DNA of 64,000 nt from Bacteroidales bacterium UBA5833 (GTDB lineage: Bacteria; Bacteroidota; Bacteroidia; Bacteroidales; Lentimicrobiaceae), in the NCBI GenBank assembly GCA_002433025.1, contig DJGZ01000068.1:1-64000 (forward strand), written 5' to 3'. Position numbers and translations under genes: made by a program. The notes under the pieces were generated by a model, which saw only the letters and a list, made by a program, of their open reading frames with translations, was not told the origin of the DNA and searched no databases. Below, piece after piece: positions 1-7,685 of this stretch (positions within the stretch are counted from its first letter, which is position 1; every line of letters starts with the position of its first letter).

Positions 1-118
1 TTTTTGACAGGATTTACAGGATTCACAGGATAGACAGGTTTTAATAGGTTGACAGGATTTACAGGATTCACAGGATAGACAGGAATAAATAGGTTGACAG
101 GATTTACAGGATTAACAG
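1..118. repeat. 45-bp tandem repeat, about 2.5 copies
   Basis: The word GACAGGATTTACAGGATT starts at 6, 51 and 96, giving an exact 45-bp period; the third copy breaks off near 118. Inside each unit a shorter ACAGGATT word recurs. No convincing protein is encoded, since the open frame from 94 is just repeat plus leader. The array runs off the left edge, so its full copy number is unknown. Confidence 0.85.
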
Positions 119-197
119 AATTGCCGGATCAGGAGGTTGCTGATGCCGGACGCAATTCCAGGGAAAACTGTTATTTCATAATTCTAACCTCAACCCT

Positions 198-268
198 GGT
201 TGCTGAGCGACGGTTGGTGGGCGCAGCCGAACCAAGCCGAAGCACAACCTCAACCTCAACCTCAACCT
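198..268. repeat. REP-like imperfect palindrome and CAACCT hexamer run
   Basis: Between about 198 and 250 there is an imperfect palindrome, with GGTTGCTGAGC at the left and GAAGCACAACC at the right, around an inner GGTTGG...CCGAACC pair. It overlaps four perfect CAACCT hexamers at 245-268. This is intergenic low-complexity DNA upstream of valS; no gene is seen in 1-383. Confidence 0.5.
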
Positions 269-345
269 TAGCCTCAGCTATATCCGTTTCCGGATCTCAC
301 TCTCAGCGCGAATTTCAATCCGGCTTCCGGCTCCGTTTTTTTTAC

Positions 346-353
346 TACTTTTG
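346..353 (+). promoter_or_regulatory. Bacteroidetes -7 element for valS
   Basis: TACTTTTG fits the Bacteroidetes consensus TAnnTTTG and lies about 30 bases before the chosen valS ATG. I see no clear -33 TTG element at the expected distance. Confidence 0.5.
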
Positions 354-383
354 CACCTTCTTAGAAATCAGCTTTCATTACAC

Positions 384-3005
384 ATGGAAATTCCTGCCAA
401 ATACGACCCTTCGGGTATTGAAAACAAATGGTACCAATACTGGCTCGACAATAAATTCTTTCAATCGGTTCCCGATGAGCGTGAACCATATACCATTGTG
501 ATTCCTCCGCCCAACGTTACCGGTGTGCTTCACATGGGCCACATGCTCAACAATACCATTCAGGATGTGCTGGTGCGCCGTGCCCGGATGCAGGGGAAAA
601 ACGCACTGTGGCTGCCGGGAACGGATCATGCTTCCATCGCGACGGAAGCCAAGGTGGTGGCCAAACTTAAAGAAGAAGGCATAGAAAAATCGTCGCTTAC
701 CCGTGAAGAGTTTCTGGCCCATGCCTGGGAATGGAAGGATAAGCACGGCGGCATCATCCTGGAACAGCTGAAGAAACTCGGCGCTTCCTGCGACTGGGAA
801 CGCACAAAGTTTACCATGGACGAATCCATGTACGGGTCGGTGATTGATGTGTTTATTGACCTGTACAACAAAGGCCTCATCTACCGCGGGGTGCGTATGG
901 TGAACTGGGACCCCAAAGCCCTGACCGCCCTCAGCGATGAGGAGGTGATATACAAGGAGGTTAAATCGAAGCTTTATTACGTCCGCTATAAGGTTGAAGG
1001 CAGCGCCGACGAATGGGTTACCATCGCCACCACCCGTCCCGAGACCATTCTGGGCGATACAGCAGTGTGTTACCATCCTGAAGACGAGCGTTTTAAACAC
1101 CTTGCCGGGAAACGTGTACTGGTGCCCCTCATTAAACGCTCTGTCCCGATGATCGCTGATGAATACGTTGACCGCGAATTTGGTACCGGATGCCTTAAAA
1201 TCACGCCTGCCCATGATATCAACGACTACAACATCGGACTGAAGCACAACCTTGAGTCCATCGATATCTTTAACGACAACGGAACGCTGAACGAGAAAGC
1301 CCTGCTATACACCGGGCAGGACCGTTTTGCCGTACGCGGACGCATCGTGGAAGACCTGCTGAATCACGGCCATATCCTTAAAATTGAGGATTACGTGAAT
1401 AACGTGGGCTTTTCGGAACGTACCGACGAGGTGATTGAACCCAAGCTTTCGGTGCAGTGGTTCATGAAAATGGATGAAATGGCCAAACCGGCCCTGGATG
1501 TGGTGATGAACGATACGGTGAGGTTTCATCCTGAAAAATTCAAAAATACCTATCGCCACTGGATGGAGAATGTGCGCGACTGGTGCATCAGCCGTCAGCT
1601 CTGGTGGGGTCAGCGAATCCCTGCCTACTACCTTAAAACCGGAGAGGTGATCGTTGCAAAATCAGCAGAAGAGGCGCTTGAAAAAGCCCGTATTCTCACC
1701 GGAAACACTGCTTTACTCCCTCAGGACCTGCGGCAGGACGAGGATGTGCTGGATACCTGGTTTTCTTCCTGGCTGTGGCCCATCTCTGTATTCGATGGCA
1801 TCCGTAATCCGGGTAATCCCGATATAAAATACTATTACCCGACCAACGATCTGGTTACAGCGCCTGAAATCCTCTTTTTCTGGGTTGCCCGCATGATCAT
1901 GGCAGGGCTTGAATATCAAAACGATATCCCGTTTAAAAATGTATATCTTACGGGAATCGTAAGGGACAAGCTTGGCCGCAAGATGTCGAAGTCGCTCGGC
2001 AACTCGCCCGATCCGCTGGAACTGATTTCAAGGTTCGGCGCCGACGGAGTAAGGGTGGGAATGCTGCTCACATCCCCGGCAGGGAACGACCTCCCGTTTG
2101 ATGAAAGCCTCTGCGAGCAGGGACGCAACTTCAGCAATAAAATCTGGAACGCGCTACGGCTGGTCAAAGGATGGACCATCAACCCGGCGTTAAGCCAACC
2201 CGCCTATGCCGCGGTGACTGTACAGTGGTTTGAGTCACGGTTTAATGATGCCCTGGAGCAGATTGAGGAGAACTTCAATAAGTACCGTTTGTCGGAAGCC
2301 CTGATGGCAGTGTATAAGCTTGTTTGGGACGACTTTTGCGCATGGTACCTCGAAATGGTGAAACCTGCCTATCAGCAACCAATCGACCCGGCTACCATGT
2401 CGGCAACCACGGCATTTTTCAGCCGCCTGATGCAGGTGTTGCACCCCTTTATGCCTTTTATCACCGAGGAAATCTGGCAACTGCTCGAAGAGCGTAAACC
2501 CGGCGAAAGCATTATGGTCAGCGCTATACCGGTTTCAGGAGCTTATGATGCAGCGAAGCTGTCGGCATTCGAGCACGCCGAACAGGTGGTAATCGGAATC
2601 AGAAACATACGCAAGGAGAAAAACATTGCCTTTAAGGACAGCATTGAACTGTTTATAAAAGGGGAGAACCCCGCATCCGGTTTTGATGAAGTGGTAGCCA
2701 AACTCGGAAATGTAAGCGCGCTGAACTACGTGGATGATAAACCATCGGCAGCCGCTGGCTTTCTTGTAAAATCCACTGAATATTACATCCCCCTGGGTGA
2801 AGGCGTGGATCCGGATGCAGAGCGTGAAAAGTTGCAGAAAGAGCTGGATTATATGCAGGGATTTCTTGATTCGGTAATGAAAAAACTGGGCAATGAACGC
2901 TTTGTCAGCAATGCAAAACCTGAAATAGTTGATAATGAAAAGCGTAAGCAGGCCGATGCGGAAACAAAAATCCAGCTGCTCAAAGCCCGGCTCGGAGAAT
3001 TGTAA
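384..3005 (+). CDS. valS: valine--tRNA ligase
   Basis: Class I aminoacyl-tRNA synthetase that charges tRNA-Val in the cytoplasm. The HIGH-type signature is HMGH at residues 50-53, after PPPNVTGVL, and KMSKS is at 533-537. The central stretch holds the CP1 editing domain (TTRPETILGDTAV), followed by the anticodon-binding region. The last ~65 residues are charged and helical (DAEREKLQKELDYM...), matching the C-terminal coiled-coil arm of bacterial ValRS. Length 873 residues is normal for the family. An in-frame TTG lies at 351, but it sits inside the -7 promoter element, so the ATG at 384 (MEIPAKYDP) is the better start. It stands alone, with repeats before it and a cold-shock gene after it. 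Confidence 0.97.
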   Translation: MEIPAKYDPSGIENKWYQYWLDNKFFQSVPDEREPYTIVIPPPNVTGVLHMGHMLNNTIQDVLVRRARMQGKNALWLPGTDHASIATEAKVVAKLKEEGIEKSSLTREEFLAHAWEWKDKHGGIILEQLKKLGASCDWERTKFTMDESMYGSVIDVFIDLYNKGLIYRGVRMVNWDPKALTALSDEEVIYKEVKSKLYYVRYKVEGSADEWVTIATTRPETILGDTAVCYHPEDERFKHLAGKRVLVPLIKRSVPMIADEYVDREFGTGCLKITPAHDINDYNIGLKHNLESIDIFNDNGTLNEKALLYTGQDRFAVRGRIVEDLLNHGHILKIEDYVNNVGFSERTDEVIEPKLSVQWFMKMDEMAKPALDVVMNDTVRFHPEKFKNTYRHWMENVRDWCISRQLWWGQRIPAYYLKTGEVIVAKSAEEALEKARILTGNTALLPQDLRQDEDVLDTWFSSWLWPISVFDGIRNPGNPDIKYYYPTNDLVTAPEILFFWVARMIMAGLEYQNDIPFKNVYLTGIVRDKLGRKMSKSLGNSPDPLELISRFGADGVRVGMLLTSPAGNDLPFDESLCEQGRNFSNKIWNALRLVKGWTINPALSQPAYAAVTVQWFESRFNDALEQIEENFNKYRLSEALMAVYKLVWDDFCAWYLEMVKPAYQQPIDPATMSATTAFFSRLMQVLHPFMPFITEEIWQLLEERKPGESIMVSAIPVSGAYDAAKLSAFEHAEQVVIGIRNIRKEKNIAFKDSIELFIKGENPASGFDEVVAKLGNVSALNYVDDKPSAAAGFLVKSTEYYIPLGEGVDPDAEREKLQKELDYMQGFLDSVMKKLGNERFVSNAKPEIVDNEKRKQADAETKIQLLKARLGEL

Positions 3006-3155
3006 CAGATTTCCGGCATTTATTACCAGTGTAGCAGAATCCTGAAATCAACCGCAACGGGTTGAGAATCTGAGAATTAGGGAGAATGGCGGAGCGTGAA
3101 CAATGGGTAATTGCCATCTGCCGGTAAAAAATGTGAAAATTTTTTACTGTAATTG

Positions 3156-3184
3156 TTTGGTAATTGAGAATTAGATTATATTTG
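3156..3184 (+). promoter_or_regulatory. promoter of the cold-shock gene
   Basis: TTTG at 3156-3159 and TATATTTG at 3177-3184 are separated by 17 bases, a full match to the Bacteroidetes -33/-7 pattern. The gene starts at 3213, leaving a leader of roughly 25 bases. Confidence 0.7.
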
Positions 3185-3212
3185 CGCTTATTTTTTAATT
3201 TTTACCAATATC

Positions 3213-3404
3213 ATGAAAACAGGAAAAGTAAAATTCTTCAACGAATCAAAAGGTTACGGATTTATTCTTGACGACGAGTCCGGAAAAGAGTACTTCGTTC
3301 ATGCTACCGGCCTTATCGACCGTATCAATGAAGGTGATTCAGTAACTTTTGAACTTCAGGAAGGAAAGAAAGGCTTAAACGCCGTAAAGGTTAAATTAGC
3401 CTAA
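3213..3404 (+). CDS. cold-shock domain protein
   Basis: A 63-residue protein that is a single cold-shock (OB-fold) domain and binds single-stranded RNA or DNA. The RNP1 motif KGYGFI is at residues 13-18 and the RNP2-like YFVHATG at 27-33, both with the expected aromatic residues. Length is slightly below the ~66-70 residues of CspA homologs because the loop after RNP1 is short. The gene has its own promoter just upstream and a strong intrinsic terminator 26 bases downstream, so it is monocistronic. The role is likely RNA chaperoning under cold or growth-phase change; which paralog it is cannot be told. Confidence 0.95.
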   Translation: MKTGKVKFFNESKGYGFILDDESGKEYFVHATGLIDRINEGDSVTFELQEGKKGLNAVKVKLA

Positions 3405-3430
3405 CTCAATAGTTTGCGCTTTAATCTTAT

Positions 3431-3460
3431 GAGGCTGTCGGGAGACAGCCTCTTTTTTTT
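3431..3460 (+). terminator. intrinsic terminator after the cold-shock gene
   Basis: GAGGCTGTC at 3431-3439 pairs perfectly with GACAGCCTC at 3444-3452 around a 4-base loop, followed by T8 at 3453-3460. Confidence 0.92.
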
Positions 3461-3764
3461 CATTGCCCTCCACAGGCTGTGGAGAATTTCAGACAAACTG
3501 CCATAAGGTGTCAGCCTCTTGTCATTAATCCACGACTTATTACATACCTGTTAATCCCGATGTTCTGTTTTCCGGAATTTTACCATGTTGATTTAATTAA
3601 ATATCTGTAATACAGCGATATAAGATTAGCAGTAATAGATTTTTTGTTGGCATTATCATTTTAAAGCTGTATTCGGGGGCGGCTGCCAAATTCAATTCGA
3701 CATTCAGGATGCATTCCGGCCTTTTTCTTGATAAGGGTATAACGGACAATAATTCTGTTTTCCC
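3461..3764. other. intergenic stretch, no gene seen
   Basis: AT-rich intergenic DNA between the cold-shock terminator and the OmpA-type gene. I see no RNA gene, repeat or credible coding frame. The frame open from 3709 is only an upstream extension of the lipoprotein gene, without signal-peptide character. Confidence 0.5.
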
Positions 3765-3772
3765 TAACTTTG
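3765..3772 (+). promoter_or_regulatory. -7 element for the OmpA-type lipoprotein
   Basis: TAACTTTG fits TAnnTTTG and lies 50 bases before the chosen ATG at 3823. It also argues against the longer frame that starts at 3709. No good -33 element is visible. Confidence 0.55.
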
Positions 3773-3822
3773 AAGGAGTTCAGGGAATCAGACATTATAA
3801 TTCAAACCTAAAATTTATTATT

Positions 3823-4488
3823 ATGAAGCGATTGTTGATGATTTTGGTTGCATTATCGCTGGTGACAGCGGGTTGTAAAACTACCCGCACGCAGCGTGGC
3901 GCTGCAGTCGGAGCAGCCACCGGTGGCGCCCTGGGCGCCATCATCGGAAAAACGGCAGGCAATACCAGCGCCGGCGCGGTAATCGGCGCCACAGTCGGTG
4001 GTGTGGCCGGTGCCGTTATCGGTAAACAGATGGACAAGCAAGCCGAGGAGATCAGGCGCAAGGTGCCTGATGCCGAAGTAATCCACAACCCCGGAGAAGA
4101 AGGGATTGTTGTTAATTTTAACTCAAAGGTGCTTTTTGCATTCGATAAAAGCGAACTGACCGATGCCTCGCGCAGCAGCATACGCGAACTCGCCTATGTG
4201 CTGAAGGATTATCCGGATACGGATGTCATGATACAAGGCCATACCGATAGCAAAGGTTCGGTGAGTTATAACCAGACACTTTCAGAAAAAAGGGCCAGCG
4301 CCGTTGCCGCTTACCTCCGTCAGCTTGATATTCCTGCTTCGCGGTTAACCGTGACCGGATTTGGCGAAACCCAGCCGATTGCCAGCAACGATACAGAAGC
4401 CGGCAGGGCCGAAAACCGCAGGGTCACCTTCGTGATTGTCGCCAACGCGAAGATGCGGGAAAATGCCATGAAACAAACCGATCATTAA
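3823..4488 (+). CDS. OmpA-family lipoprotein with glycine-zipper segment
   Basis: A 221-residue envelope protein. Residues 1-18 form a lipoprotein signal ending in a lipobox-like TAGC, so Cys18 is the probable lipidation site. Residues ~25-70 are a glycine-zipper region (GAAVGAATGGALGAIIG, then a second GAVIGATVGGVAGAVIG unit) able to insert in or associate with membrane. From ~100 onward is the OmpA C-terminal peptidoglycan-binding domain, with FAFDKSELT, QGHTDSKGS, LSEKRASAV and GFGETQPIASN...RAENRRV. Overall this resembles the YiaD type. The ATG at 3823 is chosen because it gives the signal peptide directly. It is followed after 16 bases by a barrel protein, so the two may be cotranscribed. 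Confidence 0.92.
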   Translation: MKRLLMILVALSLVTAGCKTTRTQRGAAVGAATGGALGAIIGKTAGNTSAGAVIGATVGGVAGAVIGKQMDKQAEEIRRKVPDAEVIHNPGEEGIVVNFNSKVLFAFDKSELTDASRSSIRELAYVLKDYPDTDVMIQGHTDSKGSVSYNQTLSEKRASAVAAYLRQLDIPASRLTVTGFGETQPIASNDTEAGRAENRRVTFVIVANAKMRENAMKQTDH

Positions 4489-4504
4489 TTTAAAATTCCT
4501 GATT

Positions 4505-5146
4505 ATGAAAAAGATATTGACCTCAATGATTGTACTGCTGATGATGGCATCAGCCGGACCGCTCACTGCACAGACCGCCTTCGGCATCAAAGGTTCATTC
4601 AACCTCTTTAACTTGGCCGTTAAGGATGCGGATGATGATAAAATTGAAATGCAGATGATCCCTGTTTTTGATGCCGGCGTATTCGCGGAGATCCCGGTAG
4701 CCGATGAATTTTTCCTGCGTCCTGAATTATTGTTTGCGCAAAAGGGAGGCAAGTATGATAATATCATCGAAACAACTACCCGCATTTCTTACCTGGAACT
4801 GCCCGTGAATTTTCTTTACAAAGGCGCCCTTTCAGGAGGTAATGTGCTGGTCGGATTCGGTCCCTATTTTGCCCTGGGGGTTGGAGGAAACGCGAAATCC
4901 GGTAATGTAAGCCTGGATGTTAAGTTTAAGAACGATTATACCGATGCCGATGAACTGGCCGTTTATTACAAGCCCTTCGATATGGGCGCCAACGTGATGG
5001 CCGGCTATGAACTGCCTGCAGGGTTTCAGGTGATTCTGAATGCTTCCCTCGGTATCGCCAACATTGAACCGGACTTCAACGGAAAAAAACCAGCGTCCAG
5101 CACTAAAAATATGGGCTTTGGCCTGGCACTGGGATATGTTTTTTAA
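4505..5146 (+). CDS. outer-membrane beta-barrel protein (porin-family, PorT/OMP_b-brl type)
   Basis: A 213-residue protein with a signal peptide (MKKILTSMIVLLMMASAGPLTAQ) followed by alternating hydrophobic/polar strands and a terminal aromatic residue (GLALGYVF), the usual form of an 8-stranded outer-membrane barrel. Pieces such as FGIKGSFNLFNL, FFLRPELLFAQKGGKY and ISYLELPVNFLYK match the pattern of the Bacteroidetes outer-membrane beta-barrel domain. Substrate or binding role is unknown. It starts 16 bases after the OmpA-type lipoprotein and likely shares its transcript. Confidence 0.85.
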   Translation: MKKILTSMIVLLMMASAGPLTAQTAFGIKGSFNLFNLAVKDADDDKIEMQMIPVFDAGVFAEIPVADEFFLRPELLFAQKGGKYDNIIETTTRISYLELPVNFLYKGALSGGNVLVGFGPYFALGVGGNAKSGNVSLDVKFKNDYTDADELAVYYKPFDMGANVMAGYELPAGFQVILNASLGIANIEPDFNGKKPASSTKNMGFGLALGYVF

Positions 5147-5177
5147 AATTACAGCCCTGATCCGTTAAGACAGTAAG

Positions 5178-5321
5178 AATCTGTCTCAGAAGCTGAGTTG
5201 AATGAACCTGGCAATATTCCGGCAGTCGTATGTCTTAAATCTTTGTGAAACAACCGGTTGGCAAACTTATGCAATGAGCGGAAATGTCAGAAAAATGCGA
5301 AAAATGCTTTTGAGACAGATT
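5178..5321. repeat. MITE-like element with 16-bp terminal inverted repeats
   Basis: AATCTGTCTCAGAAGC at 5178-5193 and GCTTTTGAGACAGATT at 5306-5321 are inverted copies with one mismatch, enclosing 112 bases without a coding frame. The right end runs into a T tract (5320-5328). This is either a small non-autonomous element or insertion-sequence remnant, or a long-looped terminator for the preceding barrel gene. Confidence 0.5.
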
Positions 5322-5622
5322 TTTTTTTAATCCGTTACTTTTGTTCTGATTTTTTTCATAATTTTAACATATGAATCTTTAGGGTCCGGGAGAGGTTATA
5401 ATAAAACCCGGAGCGGATTGATAGTATCGGATGATTTGAGTGATAAGCATCGGTAAATTCAGCCTCTAATTGCTGATACATGTTGTTCGGATTTATAAAA
5501 TAAAGTGTACTAATTATAATGTTTTTAAACAGGCAGACGTGGAGATAAGCCTGCCAGCCTGATCTGATGGTAAAATAACCCAGCGCTTTTTCACCTACGA
5601 TCCGGCCATATAACTTACAGCC
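5322..5622. other. intergenic stretch, no gene seen
   Basis: About 300 AT-rich bases between the inverted-repeat element and the DUF1648 gene. A minus-strand frame here is only a shadow. No promoter consensus is evident just before 5623. Confidence 0.4.
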
Positions 5623-6141
5623 ATGCCAATACGAAGAATCCGCAAGATTATCAGGCCTTTGATGCCTTATCGTCCTCCCCGATACGGAGTTGTACTTGAA
5701 TTTGCCGGGTGGGCCGTGCTTGCTGCCACCTGGCTGTATGTTCTGATCAGCTACGAGCACCTGCCCTATATCATCCCCACACATTTCAACGCGGCCGGGC
5801 AGGCCGACGCTTACGGGGCCAAATCAGCCATAATTATGCTGCCGGTGATTTCCACGGTAATATTTACCGTGATCACGCTGGTTAACTTTCTGCCCCGCAT
5901 GCTGAGCCTTAAGGACACGCTGAGCCCTTTGGAAGCAGGGCGGAAATATGGCGGCATCATACAACTGCTGAGGGCATTAAAACTTATCATGGCTTTAGCC
6001 TTCGGTTATCTGGCCTTCCGGACCATTCAGCAGGCAAAAGGGGATCCTTCCGGATTGGGCCGATGGTTTCTGCCGGTTTTTATTGCGCTCACAATAATTC
6101 CCATAGTGATTTTCATAGCCGGGTGGCTCAGGAAACGTTGA
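5623..6141 (+). CDS. DUF1648 domain membrane protein
   Basis: A 172-residue inner-membrane protein with four probable membrane helices (about residues 24-45, 68-90, 113-133 and 147-167) and a basic N-terminus. The segment after the first helix, LPYIIPTHFNAAGQADAYG, is the hallmark of the DUF1648 domain, also found at the N-terminus of SdpI-type proteins. The rest of SdpI is not obvious, so a function in toxin immunity should not be assumed. It stands alone between repeat-rich stretches, and its regulation cannot be read. Confidence 0.85.
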   Translation: MPIRRIRKIIRPLMPYRPPRYGVVLEFAGWAVLAATWLYVLISYEHLPYIIPTHFNAAGQADAYGAKSAIIMLPVISTVIFTVITLVNFLPRMLSLKDTLSPLEAGRKYGGIIQLLRALKLIMALAFGYLAFRTIQQAKGDPSGLGRWFLPVFIALTIIPIVIFIAGWLRKR

Positions 6142-6392
6142 AAGATAAAATCTGATATACACCCTGTGTGGAAACGCGGCAGGCGGGGTTACAACCGGTA
6201 ATGAAGGCGCGGATGGTGCGGAAATATACTGGTTGGGGGCGGTATGGTATAAATACGGAATTAAAGCGAATAAAGTAATAAACGTATTCCAGAATATATG
6301 AGCATTTGAGGTAGTGCACGTGAAGCGCTCCAGCATTGGTTGCTGGCAAAACTCAGTTCAGTTTTTGTTGGTTATAATTTTAATCTATAGCT

Positions 6393-6749
6393 ATGCCGGT
6401 AAATTATGTATTGGTTGAGCGGCCGAATCCGCTGGATTCAGCGGTGCCGCGTAAGTGCTATGCCCAGGCCAAAGCCTCAGGCAGCATTCATCTGAAACAA
6501 CTCAGCAAAAATATGGCAGCCAGGTGTACGGTTACCTCTTCCGATATCCTGGCCGTGCTTGATGCGCTGAAACAGGAGATTGTTAAACACAGTTCAGCTT
6601 TGGGTATTGCGCCGGCCCATCAGCTTTTCGATGCAATAAAAATCGAAAAGAATGACAAGGGTAGGCCTGCCCGGTCATTTGGTGACTATACTGTTACCAT
6701 AGACAAATCATTTATTCCTCAAGGAGTTGAACTCATTGAGATGTTATAG
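6393..6749 (+). CDS. HU-related DNA-binding protein (Bacteroidetes HU_rel type)
   Basis: A 118-residue basic protein. The N-terminal part (MPVNYVLVERPNP, then RKCYAQAKASGSIHLKQLSKNMAARCTVTSSDILAVLDALKQEI in pieces) follows the layout of Bacteroidetes HU-related proteins, which begin with a Y-V-x-x-x-R-x-N-P strand and a helical dimerisation region. The C-terminal half is less typical: the usual 'G..V.LG.FG.F' beta arm is not clearly present and is replaced by HSSALGIAPAHQLFDA. The end FIPQGVELIEML does resemble the family tail. This may be a divergent or decaying copy. The REP/transposase element begins only ~24 bases after its stop. Confidence 0.7.
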   Translation: MPVNYVLVERPNPLDSAVPRKCYAQAKASGSIHLKQLSKNMAARCTVTSSDILAVLDALKQEIVKHSSALGIAPAHQLFDAIKIEKNDKGRPARSFGDYTVTIDKSFIPQGVELIEML

Positions 6750-6772
6750 GAAATGGAGGTCACGTTTACCAT

Positions 6773-7330
6773 AAACCCCGGCCTTCAGGCCGAGGTAAGT
6801 AAAACCTATAATGAACCGGGCTTTAGCCCTAAAAGTCTGTTTTATGTCTTATGTAAGAATCTGGCTACACTGCGTTTGGGCAACAAAAAATCGGGTTCCT
6901 TTGCTAACAAAAGAGAAAAAGGAGCTTGTAATTGAACACATTAAGCAAAATGCAAAGCTTAAATCAATTTATCTTGATTCTCTGAACGGTAATACTGAGC
7001 ATTTGCATTGCATTATCAGCTTGGGCCCCGATCAGTCTGTTTCTAAGGTAATGCAACTTATTAAAGGTGAGTCATCTTTTTGGATCAATAAAAACAACAT
7101 ATCGGGAGCTCCGTTCGAATGGGCAGATGAATATTTTGCTGTATCAGTAAGTGAATCACAGATTCAAAAAGTGAGAAGCTACATTTCCGGTCAGGAAGAA
7201 CACCATAAGATAAAGTCATGGGAAGAAGAATATAGTGAATTTATAACTTCTTATGGCTTTGAGCGTTTGCAGGGCTAAAGCCCCATAATGAGATGCATTG
7301 CACAGCCCCAGCCTGAAGGCTGGGGTTATT
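6773..7330 (+). mobile_element. REP-bracketed Y1 transposase element (RAYT/IS200-like)
   Basis: The transposase gene is framed by two palindromes on each side, in mirror order. The left side has CGGCCTTCAGGCCG at 6779-6792 and GGGCTTTAGCCC at 6818-6829. The right side has GGGCTAAAGCCC at 7272-7283 and CCCCAGCCTGAAGGCTGGGG at 7306-7325. Read in reverse complement, the right end repeats the left module, including a shared TAATG-like spacer. This is the usual outline of a REP/RAYT element. The element boundaries are my estimate. Confidence 0.8.
6844..7278 (+). CDS. REP-associated tyrosine transposase (IS200-like, Y1 family)
   Basis: A 144-residue HUH single-strand DNA transposase. Key residues are in place: the metal-binding HLH pair His53/His55 in NTEHLHCIISL, and the catalytic Tyr113 in VRSYISGQEEHH. 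The N-terminus MSYVRIWLHCVWATKNR is the standard family start, so the ATG at 6844 is chosen over a frame open from 6811 that would read through the left REP palindrome. The stop codon TAA lies inside the right inner palindrome GGGCTAAAGCCC. The length is normal and no frameshift is seen, so the enzyme looks intact. Confidence 0.9.
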   Translation: MSYVRIWLHCVWATKNRVPLLTKEKKELVIEHIKQNAKLKSIYLDSLNGNTEHLHCIISLGPDQSVSKVMQLIKGESSFWINKNNISGAPFEWADEYFAVSVSESQIQKVRSYISGQEEHHKIKSWEEEYSEFITSYGFERLQG

Positions 7331-7363
7331 ATCAGAATTGAATCTTTTTTACCGGTTTTCAAT

Positions 7364-7567
7364 ATGTACACTGACGAAGACCTGCTTATGTTATCCGGAA
7401 TTCAGCACTTTGCTTTTTGCGAAAGGCATTGGGCTCTTATACATATAGAGCAGTAATTGGCTGAAAATGTTAAAGCAACAGAAGGGCATCATTTGTACGA
7501 AAGGGCTGATAATCCTTTCAACAGTAACAAAAGAAGGCATATTTCAACTTTCAGTGCGGGATGTTGA
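7364..7567 (+). pseudogene. cas4: cas4 fragment with in-frame stop codons
   Basis: From the ATG at 7364 the translation runs MYTDEDLLMLSGIQHFAFC...RHWALIHIEQ, then hits TAA at 7454. The same frame continues as LAENVKATEGHHLYERADNPF and ends at TGA 7565. This is the N-terminal third of CRISPR-associated exonuclease Cas4 of the type I-C kind: SGIQHFAFC supplies the first Fe-S Cys, and the EG..LHERAD motif follows. The RecB-like nuclease core and the three C-terminal cysteines are missing. The gene is dead twice over, by the early stop and by loss of the remainder. It lies 34 bases after the transposon and 20 bases before decayed CRISPR repeats. Confidence 0.82.
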
Positions 7568-7587
7568 TACAAGCTACGCACAGAATA

Positions 7588-7685
7588 GACTCGCTTCTCG
7601 CGGGCGCGTGGATTGAACCGACCATACTTTGAGGTTCCGATCCTGCAGCTCCGGTCGCGCTCTGCGTAAGTGTCTGGCTTGAAAC
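7588..7685 (+). CRISPR. relic CRISPR array, two decayed type I-C-like repeats
   Basis: Two 32-base units lie at 7588-7619 and 7654-7685 with 34 bases between them. The first ends GGGCGCGTGGATTGAACC, almost the 3' part of classic type I-C repeats (...GGGCGCGTGGATTGAAAC). The second begins GTCGCGCTCTGCG and ends TTGAAAC, keeping the 5' and 3' ends of the same repeat type. Unit and spacer lengths are those of type I-C. The two units differ strongly from each other, and a third unit is not found at 7720, so the array is decayed and inactive. Confidence 0.65.

Noticed and set aside
94..501. 135-residue open frame across the tandem repeat
   Set aside because: It reads through repeats into valS in another frame and has no protein-like composition.
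378..1247. 289-residue minus-strand frame inside valS
   Set aside because: It is a shadow of the valS coding frame; composition (many His/Phe/Arg) is not protein-like.
6753..6935. 60-residue frame starting MEVTFTINPG
   Set aside because: It is made of the REP palindrome and the start of the transposase in another frame.
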